A stretch of 64,000 bases of DNA from an uncultured Pelagibacteraceae bacterium. Its GTDB lineage: Bacteria; Pseudomonadota; Alphaproteobacteria; Pelagibacterales; AG-422-B15. The stretch's first letter is position 1. Each line of letters opens with the position of its first letter. Of this stretch, positions 7,914-17,153 are shown piece by piece. Below the pieces are notes generated by a model. It did no database searches, was not told where the DNA came from, and worked only from the letters and a program-made list of their open reading frames with translations. The position numbers were made by a program, and so were the translations under genes. The DNA lies in NCBI GenBank assembly GCA_902589175.1, contig CACIRX010000002.1, positions 54,783-118,782 of the forward strand, given 5' to 3'.

Positions 7914-8787
7914 CGTAATTAAGATTAAAGATTTCAAAGTAGACAAAGGTCTACCTTTTGATCAAGAATATAATTTTGCGTATTTAGATGAGAATACAAA
8001 AAAAATGATAAGACGTGCAATAATAAAAGCTTTATGTATTCCAGGTTATCAGGTTCCTTTTGCCTCTAGGGAAATGCCTATGCCATATGGATGGGGAACA
8101 GGTGGAGTCCAAGTTACTGCGAGCTGCTTAACAAAAAGAGACACTTTAAAAATAATAGATCAGGGAGCTGACGATACTACCAACGCTGTATCAATAAGAA
8201 ATTTTTTCAAAAAAACTTCAAATATTAAAACTACTGAAATTACTGAAAAAGCAACACTGATACAAACTAGACATAGAATTCCTGAAACACCATTAAAAAA
8301 GAAACAAATATTTGTTTATCAGGTACCCATCCCTGAACCCTTGGCCTTTCTAGAACCTAAAGTATCTGAAACAATAAAAATGCACTCTCTTTCCGAATAT
8401 GGCGCAATGCACGTAAAGCTCTATGAAGATATATCAAAAAATGGGCATATAGAAACCGCTTACGCTTATCCAGTAAAAACTAATGATCGTTATATAATGG
8501 ATCCATCCCCAATACCAAAATTTGATAATCCTAAAATGAATAACTCACCAGCGATACAGCTATTTGGTGCTGGAAGAGAACAAAGAATTTATGCTATTCC
8601 ACCATATACAAAAGTTAAAAGTCTCGATTTTGAAGACTACCCATTTGACCCATTTAAAGCTGAACACGCGTGTGATATTTGTGGATCAAAGAATACATAT
8701 TTAGATGAGATTATTGTTGATGATGCGGGAAATAAATCTTTTATTTGCTCAGATACAGATTTTTGTAATAAAAGAAAAAATAAATGA
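7897..8787 (+). CDS. phnJ: C-P lyase PhnJ (radical SAM carbon-phosphorus lyase)
   Basis: About 296 aa. PhnJ breaks the C-P bond of ribose 1-phosphonate 5-phosphate using a [4Fe-4S] cluster and S-adenosylmethionine, releasing the hydrocarbon (methane from methylphosphonate). Visible are the YNFAYLDENTKKMIRRAI opening, GYQVPFASREMPMPYGWGTG and the C-terminal cluster cysteines CDIC with a third cysteine about 21 residues later (SFICSD) and a fourth in FCNK. The track's Met at 7846 would force a 68-bp overlap; ATG 7897 (17-bp overlap) gives the normal N-terminus. It couples to phnK by ATGA. Confidence 0.95.
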   Translation: MRKTNNVIKIKDFKVDKGLPFDQEYNFAYLDENTKKMIRRAIIKALCIPGYQVPFASREMPMPYGWGTGGVQVTASCLTKRDTLKIIDQGADDTTNAVSIRNFFKKTSNIKTTEITEKATLIQTRHRIPETPLKKKQIFVYQVPIPEPLAFLEPKVSETIKMHSLSEYGAMHVKLYEDISKNGHIETAYAYPVKTNDRYIMDPSPIPKFDNPKMNNSPAIQLFGAGREQRIYAIPPYTKVKSLDFEDYPFDPFKAEHACDICGSKNTYLDEIIVDDAGNKSFICSDTDFCNKRKNK

Positions 8788-9554
8788 TAATCCCTCTTTT
8801 AAAAGTTACAAATTTAAGCAAATCTTATGATAATATTGTTGGATGTAAAAATATTTCAATGTCACTATATCCAGGTGAAGTATTGGGCATTGTCGGTGAG
8901 TCTGGTTCCGGTAAAACAACCTTAATTAACTGCTTATCCGGCAATCTTGAGCCTGATAGAGGAAAAATAATTTTCAATATTAACAACAAAGAAACCGACT
9001 TTTTAAATATATCAGAGTCAGAGAAAAGAAAATTTATTAGAACAGATTTAGCTTTTGTTCATCAAAACCCACGTGACGGATTAAGATTAAATGTATCAGC
9101 AGGTGGTAATATAGGCGAAAAATTAATGTCTGTTGGCTATAGACATTATGGAAATATAAGAAGCTTAGCAACAAAATGGGTGAATAAAGTTGAAATAGAC
9201 AAAAGTAGAATTGATGATCTACCCATTACTTTCTCAGGTGGAATGCTTCAAAGACTTCAAATAGCAAAAAATCTAATAACAAGCCCAAATGTTATTTTTA
9301 TGGATGAACCAACTGGTGGGCTAGATGTTTCAGTTCAAGCTCGTGTTCTTGATTTGATAAGATCACTTGTTAATGAGTTGAACCTTACAGTAATTATTGT
9401 ATCACATGATTTAGCCGTTATCAGATTACTTGCAGATAAAATGATTGTCATGAAAAACGGTACTGTAATCGAGTCTGGTTTAAGCGATCAGGTACTTGAA
9501 GATCCTCAGCAAGAATATACACAGCTATTAGTAAGTTCGGTGTTACACGTTTAG
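8784..9554 (+). CDS. phnK: C-P lyase accessory ATPase PhnK
   Basis: 256-aa ABC-type ATPase without membrane partner: Walker A GESGSGKTT, signature FSGGMLQRLQ, Walker B VIFMDEPTGGLD and the switch SHDLAV. PhnK is known to bind the PhnGHIJ core, where two copies dimerise and gate the active site. The protein resembles oligopeptide-type ATPases, as PhnK does, but its place between phnJ and phnL settles the call. Start overlaps the phnJ stop (ATGA). Confidence 0.93.
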   Translation: MIIPLLKVTNLSKSYDNIVGCKNISMSLYPGEVLGIVGESGSGKTTLINCLSGNLEPDRGKIIFNINNKETDFLNISESEKRKFIRTDLAFVHQNPRDGLRLNVSAGGNIGEKLMSVGYRHYGNIRSLATKWVNKVEIDKSRIDDLPITFSGGMLQRLQIAKNLITSPNVIFMDEPTGGLDVSVQARVLDLIRSLVNELNLTVIIVSHDLAVIRLLADKMIVMKNGTVIESGLSDQVLEDPQQEYTQLLVSSVLHV

Positions 9555-9555
9555 T

Positions 9556-10230
9556 ATGATTAAGGTAAAAAAAGTTAATAAATCGTTTACTTTATTTAAC
9601 CAAAATAACGCGAAGATAACAGTTTTTAAAAATTTAAATTTTGAGGTTAATCCAGGTGAAATTGTAGCCCTTAAAGGACCATCAGGCATAGGTAAATCAA
9701 GTATTTTAAAGATGATTTATGGAAGTTATATAATTGATAAGGGTGCTATAATTATAAATAATAAAAATATTGCCACTCTATCGGCTCAGGAAATACTTAA
9801 ACTTAGAAAAACTTCAATTGGGTATGTGAGCCAATTTTTAAAAGTGATACCCCGTATTTCTGCTTTAGATGTAATAATGGAACCATTATTAAATTCAGGT
9901 GATAATAAAAATAATGCTTATAAAAAATCGATAAAACTTTTAAAGGACTTAAATATTGAGAAGAATTTGTGGCACTTATCTCCGCTAACTTTTTCTGGGG
10001 GCGAGCAACAGAGAATTAATATCGCACGAGGTTTTATAAAAGACCTTCCTTACTTGTTACTCGATGAGCCAACTGCAAGTCTTGACAGTAGAAATCGTGA
10101 TATAATTATCAATTTAATTAAAGCGAAATCTAATAGAGGCGTATCAATTATTGGAATCTTTCATGACGAATATTCTCGAAAAAAGTTGAATGTAAGAGAG
10201 ATTGATCTAAACATTGAAACAAAGCATTAA
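9556..10230 (+). CDS. phnL: C-P lyase accessory ATPase PhnL
   Basis: 224-aa ABC-type ATPase with Walker A GPSGIGKSS, signature TFSGGEQQRINIARG and Walker B YLLLDEPTASLD. PhnL is required with PhnGHI for making the ribose-phosphonate intermediate. It begins 1 nt after phnK and its end overlaps phnN by 17 bp. Usual length for the family. Confidence 0.93.
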   Translation: MIKVKKVNKSFTLFNQNNAKITVFKNLNFEVNPGEIVALKGPSGIGKSSILKMIYGSYIIDKGAIIINNKNIATLSAQEILKLRKTSIGYVSQFLKVIPRISALDVIMEPLLNSGDNKNNAYKKSIKLLKDLNIEKNLWHLSPLTFSGGEQQRINIARGFIKDLPYLLLDEPTASLDSRNRDIIINLIKAKSNRGVSIIGIFHDEYSRKKLNVREIDLNIETKH

Positions 10231-10765
10231 AAGAAACGGCAAGGCTTTTATCGTCTTAGGTCCATCAGGATCTGGTAAAAATACCCTTATAAATGGAGCC
10301 TGTAAAAATATCGATAATCTAAAGGCGATCAAAAGATACATTACAAGAACTAAAATAGATATTAATGAAGACTATAACCCTATTGATGAAAAAATATTTA
10401 CACAAATGAAGAGTGAAAATTTATTTTGTACAACATGGAATGCAAATAATTGCAATTATGGTATTCACAAAGATGCAATTGATGATCTTAAAGATGGAAA
10501 AAACATAATATTTGCTGGATCTAGAGAATATATAAATAATATATTATATGATATATCCTCTTCTATCGTTATACACATAAATGCTACTAGCAATTTATTG
10601 AGTCAACGAATTTTTGATAGAAAAAGAGAGAACGAATTCGAAATCAACTCTCGAATAAAAAGAGAAAATTATAATTTACCAACAAGTACAAAATTTGTAG
10701 AAAATAATAGCAGTATTGATCAAGGTATTATGAATTTAACTGCATTAATTAAAAGTTTAATTTAA
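10214..10765 (+). CDS. phnN: Ribose 1,5-bisphosphate phosphokinase PhnN
   Basis: 183 aa, guanylate-kinase-like fold with P-loop LGPSGSGKNTLI and the TRTK / NYGI segments of the family. PhnN phosphorylates ribose 1,5-bisphosphate to PRPP, returning the C-P lyase sugar product to nucleotide metabolism. The start is a TTG at 10214 inside the end of phnL; no ATG occurs before the P-loop, so this start is needed. The gene converges on the DUF1045 gene with a 17-bp overlap. Confidence 0.88.
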   Translation: MKQSIKRNGKAFIVLGPSGSGKNTLINGACKNIDNLKAIKRYITRTKIDINEDYNPIDEKIFTQMKSENLFCTTWNANNCNYGIHKDAIDDLKDGKNIIFAGSREYINNILYDISSSIVIHINATSNLLSQRIFDRKRENEFEINSRIKRENYNLPTSTKFVENNSSIDQGIMNLTALIKSLI

Positions 10766-11465
10766 ACCTTTTTATTTCCTCAAAATGGCCATTTTTATTT
10801 TCACCAAGTAAACTAATTTCATTAAATTCAATTACATTATTTGATATTTTGTAAATTAATTTTTCTAGTTCTAATTTTTGTTTGTTAGATAATTTATTGT
10901 TATTTTGGTTCATTAGCGTCATATGAAATTTAAACTGATCAAAGACGAATGGATATCCCCACTCTTTTAAATATTTGTTTTGCTTAATAGTTAAAGAATC
11001 AGGGATCCTTTTTTTTATTTCTGTTTTATTTAGCTCTGCCCTAAAAGTATCTAGATGTTTAACAAGATCATTCTCAAGGTTTATTAATAATTTGTTTGGT
11101 TTTCTGCTAGTTATGAAAGTAAATTTTTTACTATAAACAATTTTTAAACCTTGTATCTTAAATCTACTATGTTGTGCTGCTATATGGCTAATAACATCAT
11201 AAAAATTTTTTGTTTTAACATTTCTTTTAAGTCTAAATGGTGCCTTTAATGTTGCGTGAAACCCATACTTTGCAGGCTGTTCACAATAGTCTTTAAGTTC
11301 ATCAAAGAATGTAAAACCTCTATTAATAAAATATTTTTGACGTCTTGTTAGTGATATTTTTTTCTTTTTATTGATATCTCTACCTAAAAGGTTTTTTCCG
11401 AAGTTTTCTAAACTCGAGTTTTTTTTAGGCAAAAAGTAAATTGCCACTCTTTTGTAATTAGTCAT
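10749..11465 (-). CDS. DUF1045 / TIGR03223 two-histidine phosphoesterase-like protein of phn operons
   Basis: 238 aa. The N-terminus matches the phn-associated DUF1045 family (RVAIYFLPKK, then NLLGRDI). Two H-x-T motifs, YGFHATLKAP (about residue 75) and FKFHMTLMN (about 175), are the twin catalytic histidines of the 2H phosphoesterase superfamily, whose members open 2',3'- or 1,2-cyclic phosphates. It lies between phnN and phnM, on the opposite strand to both. No phnP is visible in the window, so this protein may carry out the cyclic ribose phosphate hydrolysis that PhnP does elsewhere; that is inference. Confidence 0.85.
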   Translation of the reverse strand: MTNYKRVAIYFLPKKNSSLENFGKNLLGRDINKKKKISLTRRQKYFINRGFTFFDELKDYCEQPAKYGFHATLKAPFRLKRNVKTKNFYDVISHIAAQHSRFKIQGLKIVYSKKFTFITSRKPNKLLINLENDLVKHLDTFRAELNKTEIKKRIPDSLTIKQNKYLKEWGYPFVFDQFKFHMTLMNQNNNKLSNKQKLELEKLIYKISNNVIEFNEISLLGENKNGHFEEIKRFKLNF

Positions 11466-11470
11466 AATAC

Positions 11471-11510
11471 TTTAACAATAATCTAATAAATTAGTAATAT
11501 CTTGTTAAAT
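11471..11510 (+). promoter_or_regulatory. Weak Pho-box-like periodic region between DUF1045 gene and phnM
   Basis: TTTAACA, TCTAATA, AGTAATA and GTTAAAT recur with 11-bp steps in the 49-bp divergent spacer. The units are far from consensus and the DNA is very AT-rich, so this may be chance; it is listed because phnM is part of the same pathway. Confidence 0.22.
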
Positions 11511-11514
11511 AAAT

Positions 11515-12657
11515 ATGAATGAATTTGTAATAAAAAATGCCCATATTGTTTGTCCGGACGAATCTTTTATGGGCCATGTTTACATTGCAAACGGTATAAT
11601 AAAGGATTTAAGTAAAGGAAATTATACAGGAAATTCTGCTTTCGATTTAAACAAGGATTTCTTAATTCCTGGTTTAATCGAACTTCATACAGATAATATC
11701 GAAAGACATTTAACACCCAGGCCAAAAGTAGAATGGCCAATTATAAACGCATTGCTAGCTCATGATAGAGAATTGTCTTCCGTCGGTATAACCACGGTAT
11801 TTGATGCACTTAGAGTTGGATCGATACCAAAAGGGAACCTTCAAGGTGAATATAAAAAATATGCTAAAGCAACAGCTGACCAAATTTCAACTTTAAAAAA
11901 AAATAAACTTTTTAAAATTGACCATTATATTCACTTGCGTGCAGAAACCGCATCTGAAACGTTAGCAAATGAACTTGATGAGTTTGATGAATCAAGCAAC
12001 GTTAAAATGATAAGCATTATGGACCATACACCGGGACAAAGACAATTTAGAAATACAGATAAATATAAGGAATATTTAGCGGGTAAATATCAACTATCTG
12101 ATGAAGAAATGGAAAATCACTTCTCTAAATTAAAAGCACTGCAGTCAAAAAATAGTGAAATACATATAAAGAAAATATCTGAAGCACAAATGAGATTTCA
12201 ATGTGTTCTTGCGAGTCATGATGACACTACTATAGAAGATGTATTAAGTTCAAAAAATCTAGGAGTTTCAATAGCAGAATTTCCAACCACAATCGAAGCA
12301 GCAAAAGAGTCGCAAAAAGAAGACATGAAAATTATCATGGGTTCGCCAAATTTAATGAGAGGTGGGTCACATTCTGGAAATATTTCAGCTCAAGAACTCA
12401 TAGACGAAAATTGCCTTGATATTTTTAGCTCTGACTATATCCCGTCATCCCTACTTTCTTCAGCTGTCAAATGGGGTTTAGAGTCCGGTAATATGCCAAA
12501 AGCAATTGCCTCTATTTCAAGAAACCCAGCAATAGCTACACAGCTTCTAGACCGAGGTAGTATACAGTGCGGCATGAAGGCGGACCTAGTTAGTTTCAGT
12601 ATTTATAACAATTTACCAATAGTAAAAAAAGTATGGGTATCTGGACAAGCGATATAA
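11515..12657 (+). CDS. phnM: Alpha-D-ribose 1-methylphosphonate 5-triphosphate diphosphatase PhnM
   Basis: 380 aa, amidohydrolase superfamily. PhnM removes pyrophosphate from ribose 1-phosphonate 5-triphosphate, giving the substrate of PhnJ. Visible metal-site and family motifs: ELHTDNIERHLTPRP (about 56-70), MDHTPGQRQFRN and ASHDDT, and the C-terminal SDYIPSS. It is transcribed away from the DUF1045 gene and ends directly against the aqpS stop codon, so it stands apart from the phnG-N run but completes the set. Confidence 0.93.
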   Translation: MNEFVIKNAHIVCPDESFMGHVYIANGIIKDLSKGNYTGNSAFDLNKDFLIPGLIELHTDNIERHLTPRPKVEWPIINALLAHDRELSSVGITTVFDALRVGSIPKGNLQGEYKKYAKATADQISTLKKNKLFKIDHYIHLRAETASETLANELDEFDESSNVKMISIMDHTPGQRQFRNTDKYKEYLAGKYQLSDEEMENHFSKLKALQSKNSEIHIKKISEAQMRFQCVLASHDDTTIEDVLSSKNLGVSIAEFPTTIEAAKESQKEDMKIIMGSPNLMRGGSHSGNISAQELIDENCLDIFSSDYIPSSLLSSAVKWGLESGNMPKAIASISRNPAIATQLLDRGSIQCGMKADLVSFSIYNNLPIVKKVWVSGQAI

Positions 12658-13296
12658 TTAATCGTAAAATCGAAGAATAAAATATGCAATTAAGAGTCCA
12701 ATTAATTGCATAAAAATAAACATCAACACGTGCTGTGGATCTATACCGGTAAATGTGTTGGTGAATGATCTACTGATCGTGACAGCTGGATTGGCAAATG
12801 ACGTTGAAGATGTGAACCAGTAAGCCCCAGTTATATATAAAGCCACCGCTATTGCTGGATCTCTTTTTGCCTTTAGTGTGAGCACAATTGTAATTAATAA
12901 GCCTATTGTTGCAACCACTTCAGAGACATGAATATTAATTCCTGTTCTTTCTTTAGTTGAAAATTCAATAAATAAATCATCAAAAATATAATTTGCTAAA
13001 ATGACTCCAGAAGTGCCACCCACTAGTTGAAAAATGATAAATAATATCATCGTTACGTTATTAATATCTGATTTAAATCTAAAATAAAGTGTAACAACTG
13101 GATTAAAATGAGCTCCAGATATAGGACCAAATATTGATATTATCACGTAAAGCATTGCTCCTGTTGCTATTGCATTAGCAAGCAATACAACACCTTCATT
13201 TGTAGGAGATAGATTTTCGGCCATTATCCCTGATCCTACTACCGAGAAAACAAGTAAGAGTGTACCCAGATATTCAGAAAGTATTTTTTTAGGCAT
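12658..13296 (-). CDS. aqpS: Aquaglyceroporin-like channel, probable arsenite exit route (AqpS-like)
   Basis: 212-aa MIP-family channel with six hydrophobic segments and the two half-helix motifs, NPV (GAHFNPVVTLYF) and NPA (SFANPAVTISRSF). It is the last gene of the pst-pho-ars operon and starts directly at the arsC stop (TAAATG). Known AqpS proteins let arsenite produced by arsenate reductase leave the cell down its gradient, and gene order aqpS-arsC supports the same role here. A general water or glycerol channel is the alternative. Confidence 0.85.
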   Translation of the reverse strand: MPKKILSEYLGTLLLVFSVVGSGIMAENLSPTNEGVVLLANAIATGAMLYVIISIFGPISGAHFNPVVTLYFRFKSDINNVTMILFIIFQLVGGTSGVILANYIFDDLFIEFSTKERTGINIHVSEVVATIGLLITIVLTLKAKRDPAIAVALYITGAYWFTSSTSFANPAVTISRSFTNTFTGIDPQHVLMFIFMQLIGLLIAYFILRFYD

Positions 13297-13725
13297 TTAT
13301 TTAAGCAAATTTTCTTTTATTAATTGATCAATATAATCAAATGTAGATCTAAAAAACTTTTTGTGATCGACTTCGTTTAAGTTCTGTTTAACGGGGTCTT
13401 CAATATTGAAATGAAATGTTTTTGGAGCACCCGGCCAGATCGGACATGTTTCTTTAGCGGCATTTCCACACACAGTAACGACATAATCCATAGAGGGAGA
13501 GTTGGGCTCACCAAATACGTCCCAACTTTTACTATAGAGTTTCTCAGTCGGTATTTTCATATCATCTAATAAATCGAGTGTTTTAGGATTTATTATTCCT
13601 GAAGGTGTGCTACCAGCGCTATAGCCTTTCAGACTTTCACTATATTTATAATTGGTAATTGCCTCAGCTATAATGCTTCTGGCTGAATTTTGCGTACATA
13701 AATATAAAACATTTTTAATGCTCAT
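13297..13725 (-). CDS. arsC: Arsenate reductase, LMW-phosphatase (thioredoxin-coupled) type
   Basis: 142 aa. The CX5R catalytic loop CTQNSARS (residues 10-17), and a second cysteine pair in TVCGNAAKETCPIWPG match the three-cysteine relay of thioredoxin-linked ArsC. It reduces arsenate to arsenite in the cytoplasm. The start overlaps the phoB stop by ATGA, so it is translated with the phosphate regulon. This makes sense because Pst and phosphate carriers also take up arsenate. Confidence 0.92.
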   Translation of the reverse strand: MSIKNVLYLCTQNSARSIIAEAITNYKYSESLKGYSAGSTPSGIINPKTLDLLDDMKIPTEKLYSKSWDVFGEPNSPSMDYVVTVCGNAAKETCPIWPGAPKTFHFNIEDPVKQNLNEVDHKKFFRSTFDYIDQLIKENLLK

Positions 13726-14408
13726 ATACCAAGAGAATATCCAGCAGATCTAATTGTTCTAATTGGGTCGTATTCAAATCCTTCGTTTAATGCTTTTCTT
13801 AATCTTCTGATATGAACATCAACTGTTCTAGGCTCGACATATGGACTTGTAGTCCATACATAATCTAATAATTGTTGTCTTGAAAATACTTTACCTTGAT
13901 TTTCCATTAAAAAACGCAATAAATTAAATTCCGTTGGTCCAAGACTTATTTCTGTTTTATCCCTGGTGACACGATGCGTTGAAACATCTAATTGAATTCC
14001 CTTATAAGTAAGAACTTCATTATAAAAAATAGGTCTTAAGCGTTTAAGTACTGCTTTAATTCTTGCTACTAACTCATTGACTGAAAATGGTTTTGTTATG
14101 TAGTCATCAATTTCAGTTTCAAATGCTCTTAATTTATCTTCTTCTTCTCCTTTAGCTGTGAGCATAATTAAAGGAATGTTCTTTGTAGTTTTATCTTTAC
14201 GTACTCGTCTACACAATTCTAACCCAGAAATATTTGGGAGCATCCAGTCAACGATTATGAGATCGTATTTAATATCACCAAATATACTATCCAATGCGCT
14301 ATCGCCATCAAAGCATACGTCTACATCAAATCCACTAGCTGTGAGATTGTATTTTAATAATTCAACTATTGAGACTTCATCCTCAATTACTAGGATTTTA
14401 GGTTTCAT
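13722..14408 (-). CDS. phoB: Phosphate regulon response regulator PhoB
   Basis: About 228 aa. N-terminal receiver domain (acidic pocket EDE, phosphorylation site in LIIVDWMLP, conserved Lys in ITKPFS) and C-terminal OmpR-type winged helix (GPTEFNLLRFL, EPRTVDVHIRRLRKAL). It activates the Pho regulon after phosphorylation by PhoR. The track starts at an upstream GTG; ATG 14408 overlaps the phoU stop as TAATG and follows AAGGTG, so I use it. Being inside the pst operon gives positive feedback. Confidence 0.95.
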   Translation of the reverse strand: MKPKILVIEDEVSIVELLKYNLTASGFDVDVCFDGDSALDSIFGDIKYDLIIVDWMLPNISGLELCRRVRKDKTTKNIPLIMLTAKGEEEDKLRAFETEIDDYITKPFSVNELVARIKAVLKRLRPIFYNEVLTYKGIQLDVSTHRVTRDKTEISLGPTEFNLLRFLMENQGKVFSRQQLLDYVWTTSPYVEPRTVDVHIRRLRKALNEGFEYDPIRTIRSAGYSLGI

Positions 14409-15100
14409 TACACCTTTTCCCACTTAATTCTTTTTTCCGACTTACGTTCTAAGGCTTGACCAGTTGTAATGAAGTGAATGTCTTCAGCAATATTTTGAAC
14501 ATAATCTCCTATTCTCTCTATGTTTTTAGCAATCGACAATAAATGTGAACAGCCTGTAATTGTATCTGGGTCTTCTGCCATCGTCTTAAGAAGATCCCTG
14601 TAAATTGATAAATACAATTCATCAATATCGCCGTCTAAATCCCAAGCATTAATTGCTAGCGTATCTGATTTTTGAACGAAGGCATCTAAAACATTTTTTA
14701 TCATTCTTTGAACGTTCTCACCCATATTGACAATTTCTGAAACCGGCGTGTCGGGCATATTTATTTTTACATTTGCAACTCTTTTAGCAATATTGGTAGC
14801 GTGATCACCCATTCTCTCGAGATCGTTTGCAATGCTTAGTGCCGAAAGTACGGTTCTTAAATCATTAGCAAGCGGTTGCCTCATTGCAATTACTTTGTAT
14901 GTTAAAGCATCAATTTCCTTTTCTAAGGCATCTATTTTATTATCATCTCTTAAAATTTCTTCTGCAAAAGCAGTATCTTTATCACCCAAAGCAACAAGAG
15001 AATTGTGAAGCTGTGTTTCAACCAATCCTCCCATTTTAATTAATGTACTATTTATTAAATCTAATTGCTCATCATAAGATGAAACTATGTGTTCACTCAT
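14408..15100 (-). CDS. phoU: Phosphate signalling protein PhoU
   Basis: 230 aa, two PhoU helical repeats with the E/DxxxD-rich metal-binding motifs, for example NDLERMGDHATNIAKR in the first half and NIERIGDYVQNIAED in the second. It links the Pst transporter to PhoR and damps signalling when phosphate is plentiful. Start overlaps the pstB stop (TAATG) and its own stop overlaps phoB (TAATG). Confidence 0.96.
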   Translation of the reverse strand: MSEHIVSSYDEQLDLINSTLIKMGGLVETQLHNSLVALGDKDTAFAEEILRDDNKIDALEKEIDALTYKVIAMRQPLANDLRTVLSALSIANDLERMGDHATNIAKRVANVKINMPDTPVSEIVNMGENVQRMIKNVLDAFVQKSDTLAINAWDLDGDIDELYLSIYRDLLKTMAEDPDTITGCSHLLSIAKNIERIGDYVQNIAEDIHFITTGQALERKSEKRIKWEKV

Positions 15101-15861
15101 TAACCAAACCTCCCTGTTATATAATCTTGCGTTCTCTGATCTGATGGATTTGAAAAGATTGTTTCAGTCTTATCAACTTCAACTAATTTACCTAAATGAA
15201 AAAAACCTGTCCTTGATGAAACTCTAGCGGCTTGTTGCATCGAGTGTGTAACAATAATTATTGTATATTCTGTTTTAAGATCTCCCATTAATTCTTCAAT
15301 TCTAGCCGTAGCAATTGGGTCTAAAGCTGAACAAGGCTCATCCATTAGAATAATATCTGGATTTACGGATATAGCTCTTGCAATACACAATCTTTGTTGC
15401 TGTCCACCCGAGAGGCCTGTTCCCGCATCGTATAATCTATCTTTAACCTCATCAAAGAGAGCCGCTTTTTTTAGACTGGTAACAACAATTTCTTCTAAAT
15501 CAGATTTATGTTCTGCTATTCCATGTATTCTTGGACCATAAGCTACATTTTCAAAAATAGATTTTGGAAAGGGGTTCGGCTTTTGAAAAACCATGCCCAC
15601 CCGTTCTCTTAGTTGTTCAACTTGCATGTCTGGTGCATAAATATCGTTGCCATCGATTTCTATTTTTCCTTGTACTTTGCATATATCAATAACATCGTTC
15701 ATTCTATTTAAGCATCTAATAAAGGTTGATTTACCACAACCTGATGGACCTATTAAAGCAGTGACTTGTTTTTCTTCCATGTACATGGAAACATCGAAGA
15801 GTGCCTGTTTCTCTCCATAATAAACATTCAAGTTATCTGCTTTTATTTTTATACTTTTCAT
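15100..15861 (-). CDS. pstB: Phosphate ABC transporter ATPase PstB
   Basis: 253 aa, full length. Walker [10 protein letters not shown], signature [14 protein letters not shown], Walker [13 protein letters not shown], switch THSMQQA, and the PstB-specific [20 protein letters not shown]. It powers high-affinity phosphate import through PstCA. It lies 8 nt after pstA and couples to phoU. Confidence 0.97.
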   Translation of the reverse strand: MKSIKIKADNLNVYYGEKQALFDVSMYMEEKQVTALIGPSGCGKSTFIRCLNRMNDVIDICKVQGKIEIDGNDIYAPDMQVEQLRERVGMVFQKPNPFPKSIFENVAYGPRIHGIAEHKSDLEEIVVTSLKKAALFDEVKDRLYDAGTGLSGGQQQRLCIARAISVNPDIILMDEPCSALDPIATARIEELMGDLKTEYTIIIVTHSMQQAARVSSRTGFFHLGKLVEVDKTETIFSNPSDQRTQDYITGRFG

Positions 15862-15869
15862 ATTCTATT

Positions 15870-17153
15870 TTACCATTTTGTTTCAAATTTTCTTCTAATT
15901 AATACTGCAGCTAAATTCATTAAAATTAAAAATCCAAGTAACATCATAATTGTAGCTGAAGTTTTTTCAACATAACCTCTTTCTGCGCTTTCTGACCATA
16001 AATAAACCTGAACTGGCAAAGAGGCAGAAGCATCCAGCGGTGTTTGTGGAACATCTACAACAAATGCCACCATACCAATTAATAATAATGGCGCAGTTTC
16101 TCCAAGTGCTTGAGCAAGGCCTATAATTGTACCTGTTAATGCACCAGGCATTGCTACAGGAACTACATGATGCATTACTGCTTGCATTTTGGTTGCTCCG
16201 ACTGCTAATGCTCCTTCTCTTATTGATGGTGGCACCGCCCTTAATGAGGCTCTAGTTGCAATAATTATTGTTGGTAGGGTCATTAAAGATAAGACTATGC
16301 CTCCAACCAGTGGTGTTGACCTTGGCAATCCAAATGTATTTAAAATAATACCAAGCCCCAATAAGCCAAATACAATAGAAGGTACCGCTGCTAAATTATT
16401 AATATTAATTTCAATAAAATCGGTAACTCTATTTTTTGGTGCAAATTCCTCAAGATAAATAGCTGCAAAAATTCCAATAGGAAAAGACAAAATCAAAACT
16501 ACCAAAATTGTGAATAAAGAACCTACTATTGAACCTCCTACTCCTGCCAGTTCAGGTTCTCGGCTGTCACCCCTCATTAAAAATGGTAGATTGAATTCAT
16601 AGCTGACAAGTCCCCTATCTACAAGGTCATCAAAAAATAAAAGTTGAATATCTTTAATTCTTCTTTTGTCTTCATCTAAGTCCCTTGGGTAGTTTCCTTT
16701 ATTAACCTGATCTACATCGTCGGAGGCAGTTAAATATATTGTTTCTGTTTCATTTATATTTGACTTATTCGATTTTAAAAATTCTCTTATTTCTTGCTCA
16801 AATTCAATACTGAATAATCGTATCAACATTTTCTTATCTTTTTTCTCTTCAATATCTGGGAAAAGTCCATAAATAGCCTTTTTGGAAAAAGAATACATTG
16901 ACAGGTTGTTAATATCCTCTGAACTCATTTCAGAAAATTGTGTCGTGTCTTCAATAAGATTTAAAAAAGGTACATCTACCTGGATAACAGTTCTATAAAA
17001 TGCTGAATAGCCAGATGAAAATATATTTAGAAATAAAATAAGCACCCATGCAAGCGCAAAGCTCATTGCACCAATACAATAAATCCTAAATCTTTTCTCT
17101 GAATTTAGCCTTTTATTTAAACTATTTATTCTTTGTTCTATTCTATCAGTCAT
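15870..17153 (-). CDS. pstA: Phosphate ABC transporter permease PstA (with N-terminal extension)
   Basis: 427 aa against about 300 in E. coli. The first 200 residues hold one membrane span and a polar region of the DUF3333 kind found in many alphaproteobacterial PstA proteins. The C-terminal half is the permease domain (GGSIVGSLFTILVVLILSF, then REGALAVGATKMQAV as the ATPase-coupling loop and GETAPLLLIGM). It overlaps pstC by 8 bp. Forms the channel with PstC. Confidence 0.95.
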   Translation of the reverse strand: MTDRIEQRINSLNKRLNSEKRFRIYCIGAMSFALAWVLILFLNIFSSGYSAFYRTVIQVDVPFLNLIEDTTQFSEMSSEDINNLSMYSFSKKAIYGLFPDIEEKKDKKMLIRLFSIEFEQEIREFLKSNKSNINETETIYLTASDDVDQVNKGNYPRDLDEDKRRIKDIQLLFFDDLVDRGLVSYEFNLPFLMRGDSREPELAGVGGSIVGSLFTILVVLILSFPIGIFAAIYLEEFAPKNRVTDFIEININNLAAVPSIVFGLLGLGIILNTFGLPRSTPLVGGIVLSLMTLPTIIIATRASLRAVPPSIREGALAVGATKMQAVMHHVVPVAMPGALTGTIIGLAQALGETAPLLLIGMVAFVVDVPQTPLDASASLPVQVYLWSESAERGYVEKTSATIMMLLGFLILMNLAAVLIRRKFETKW

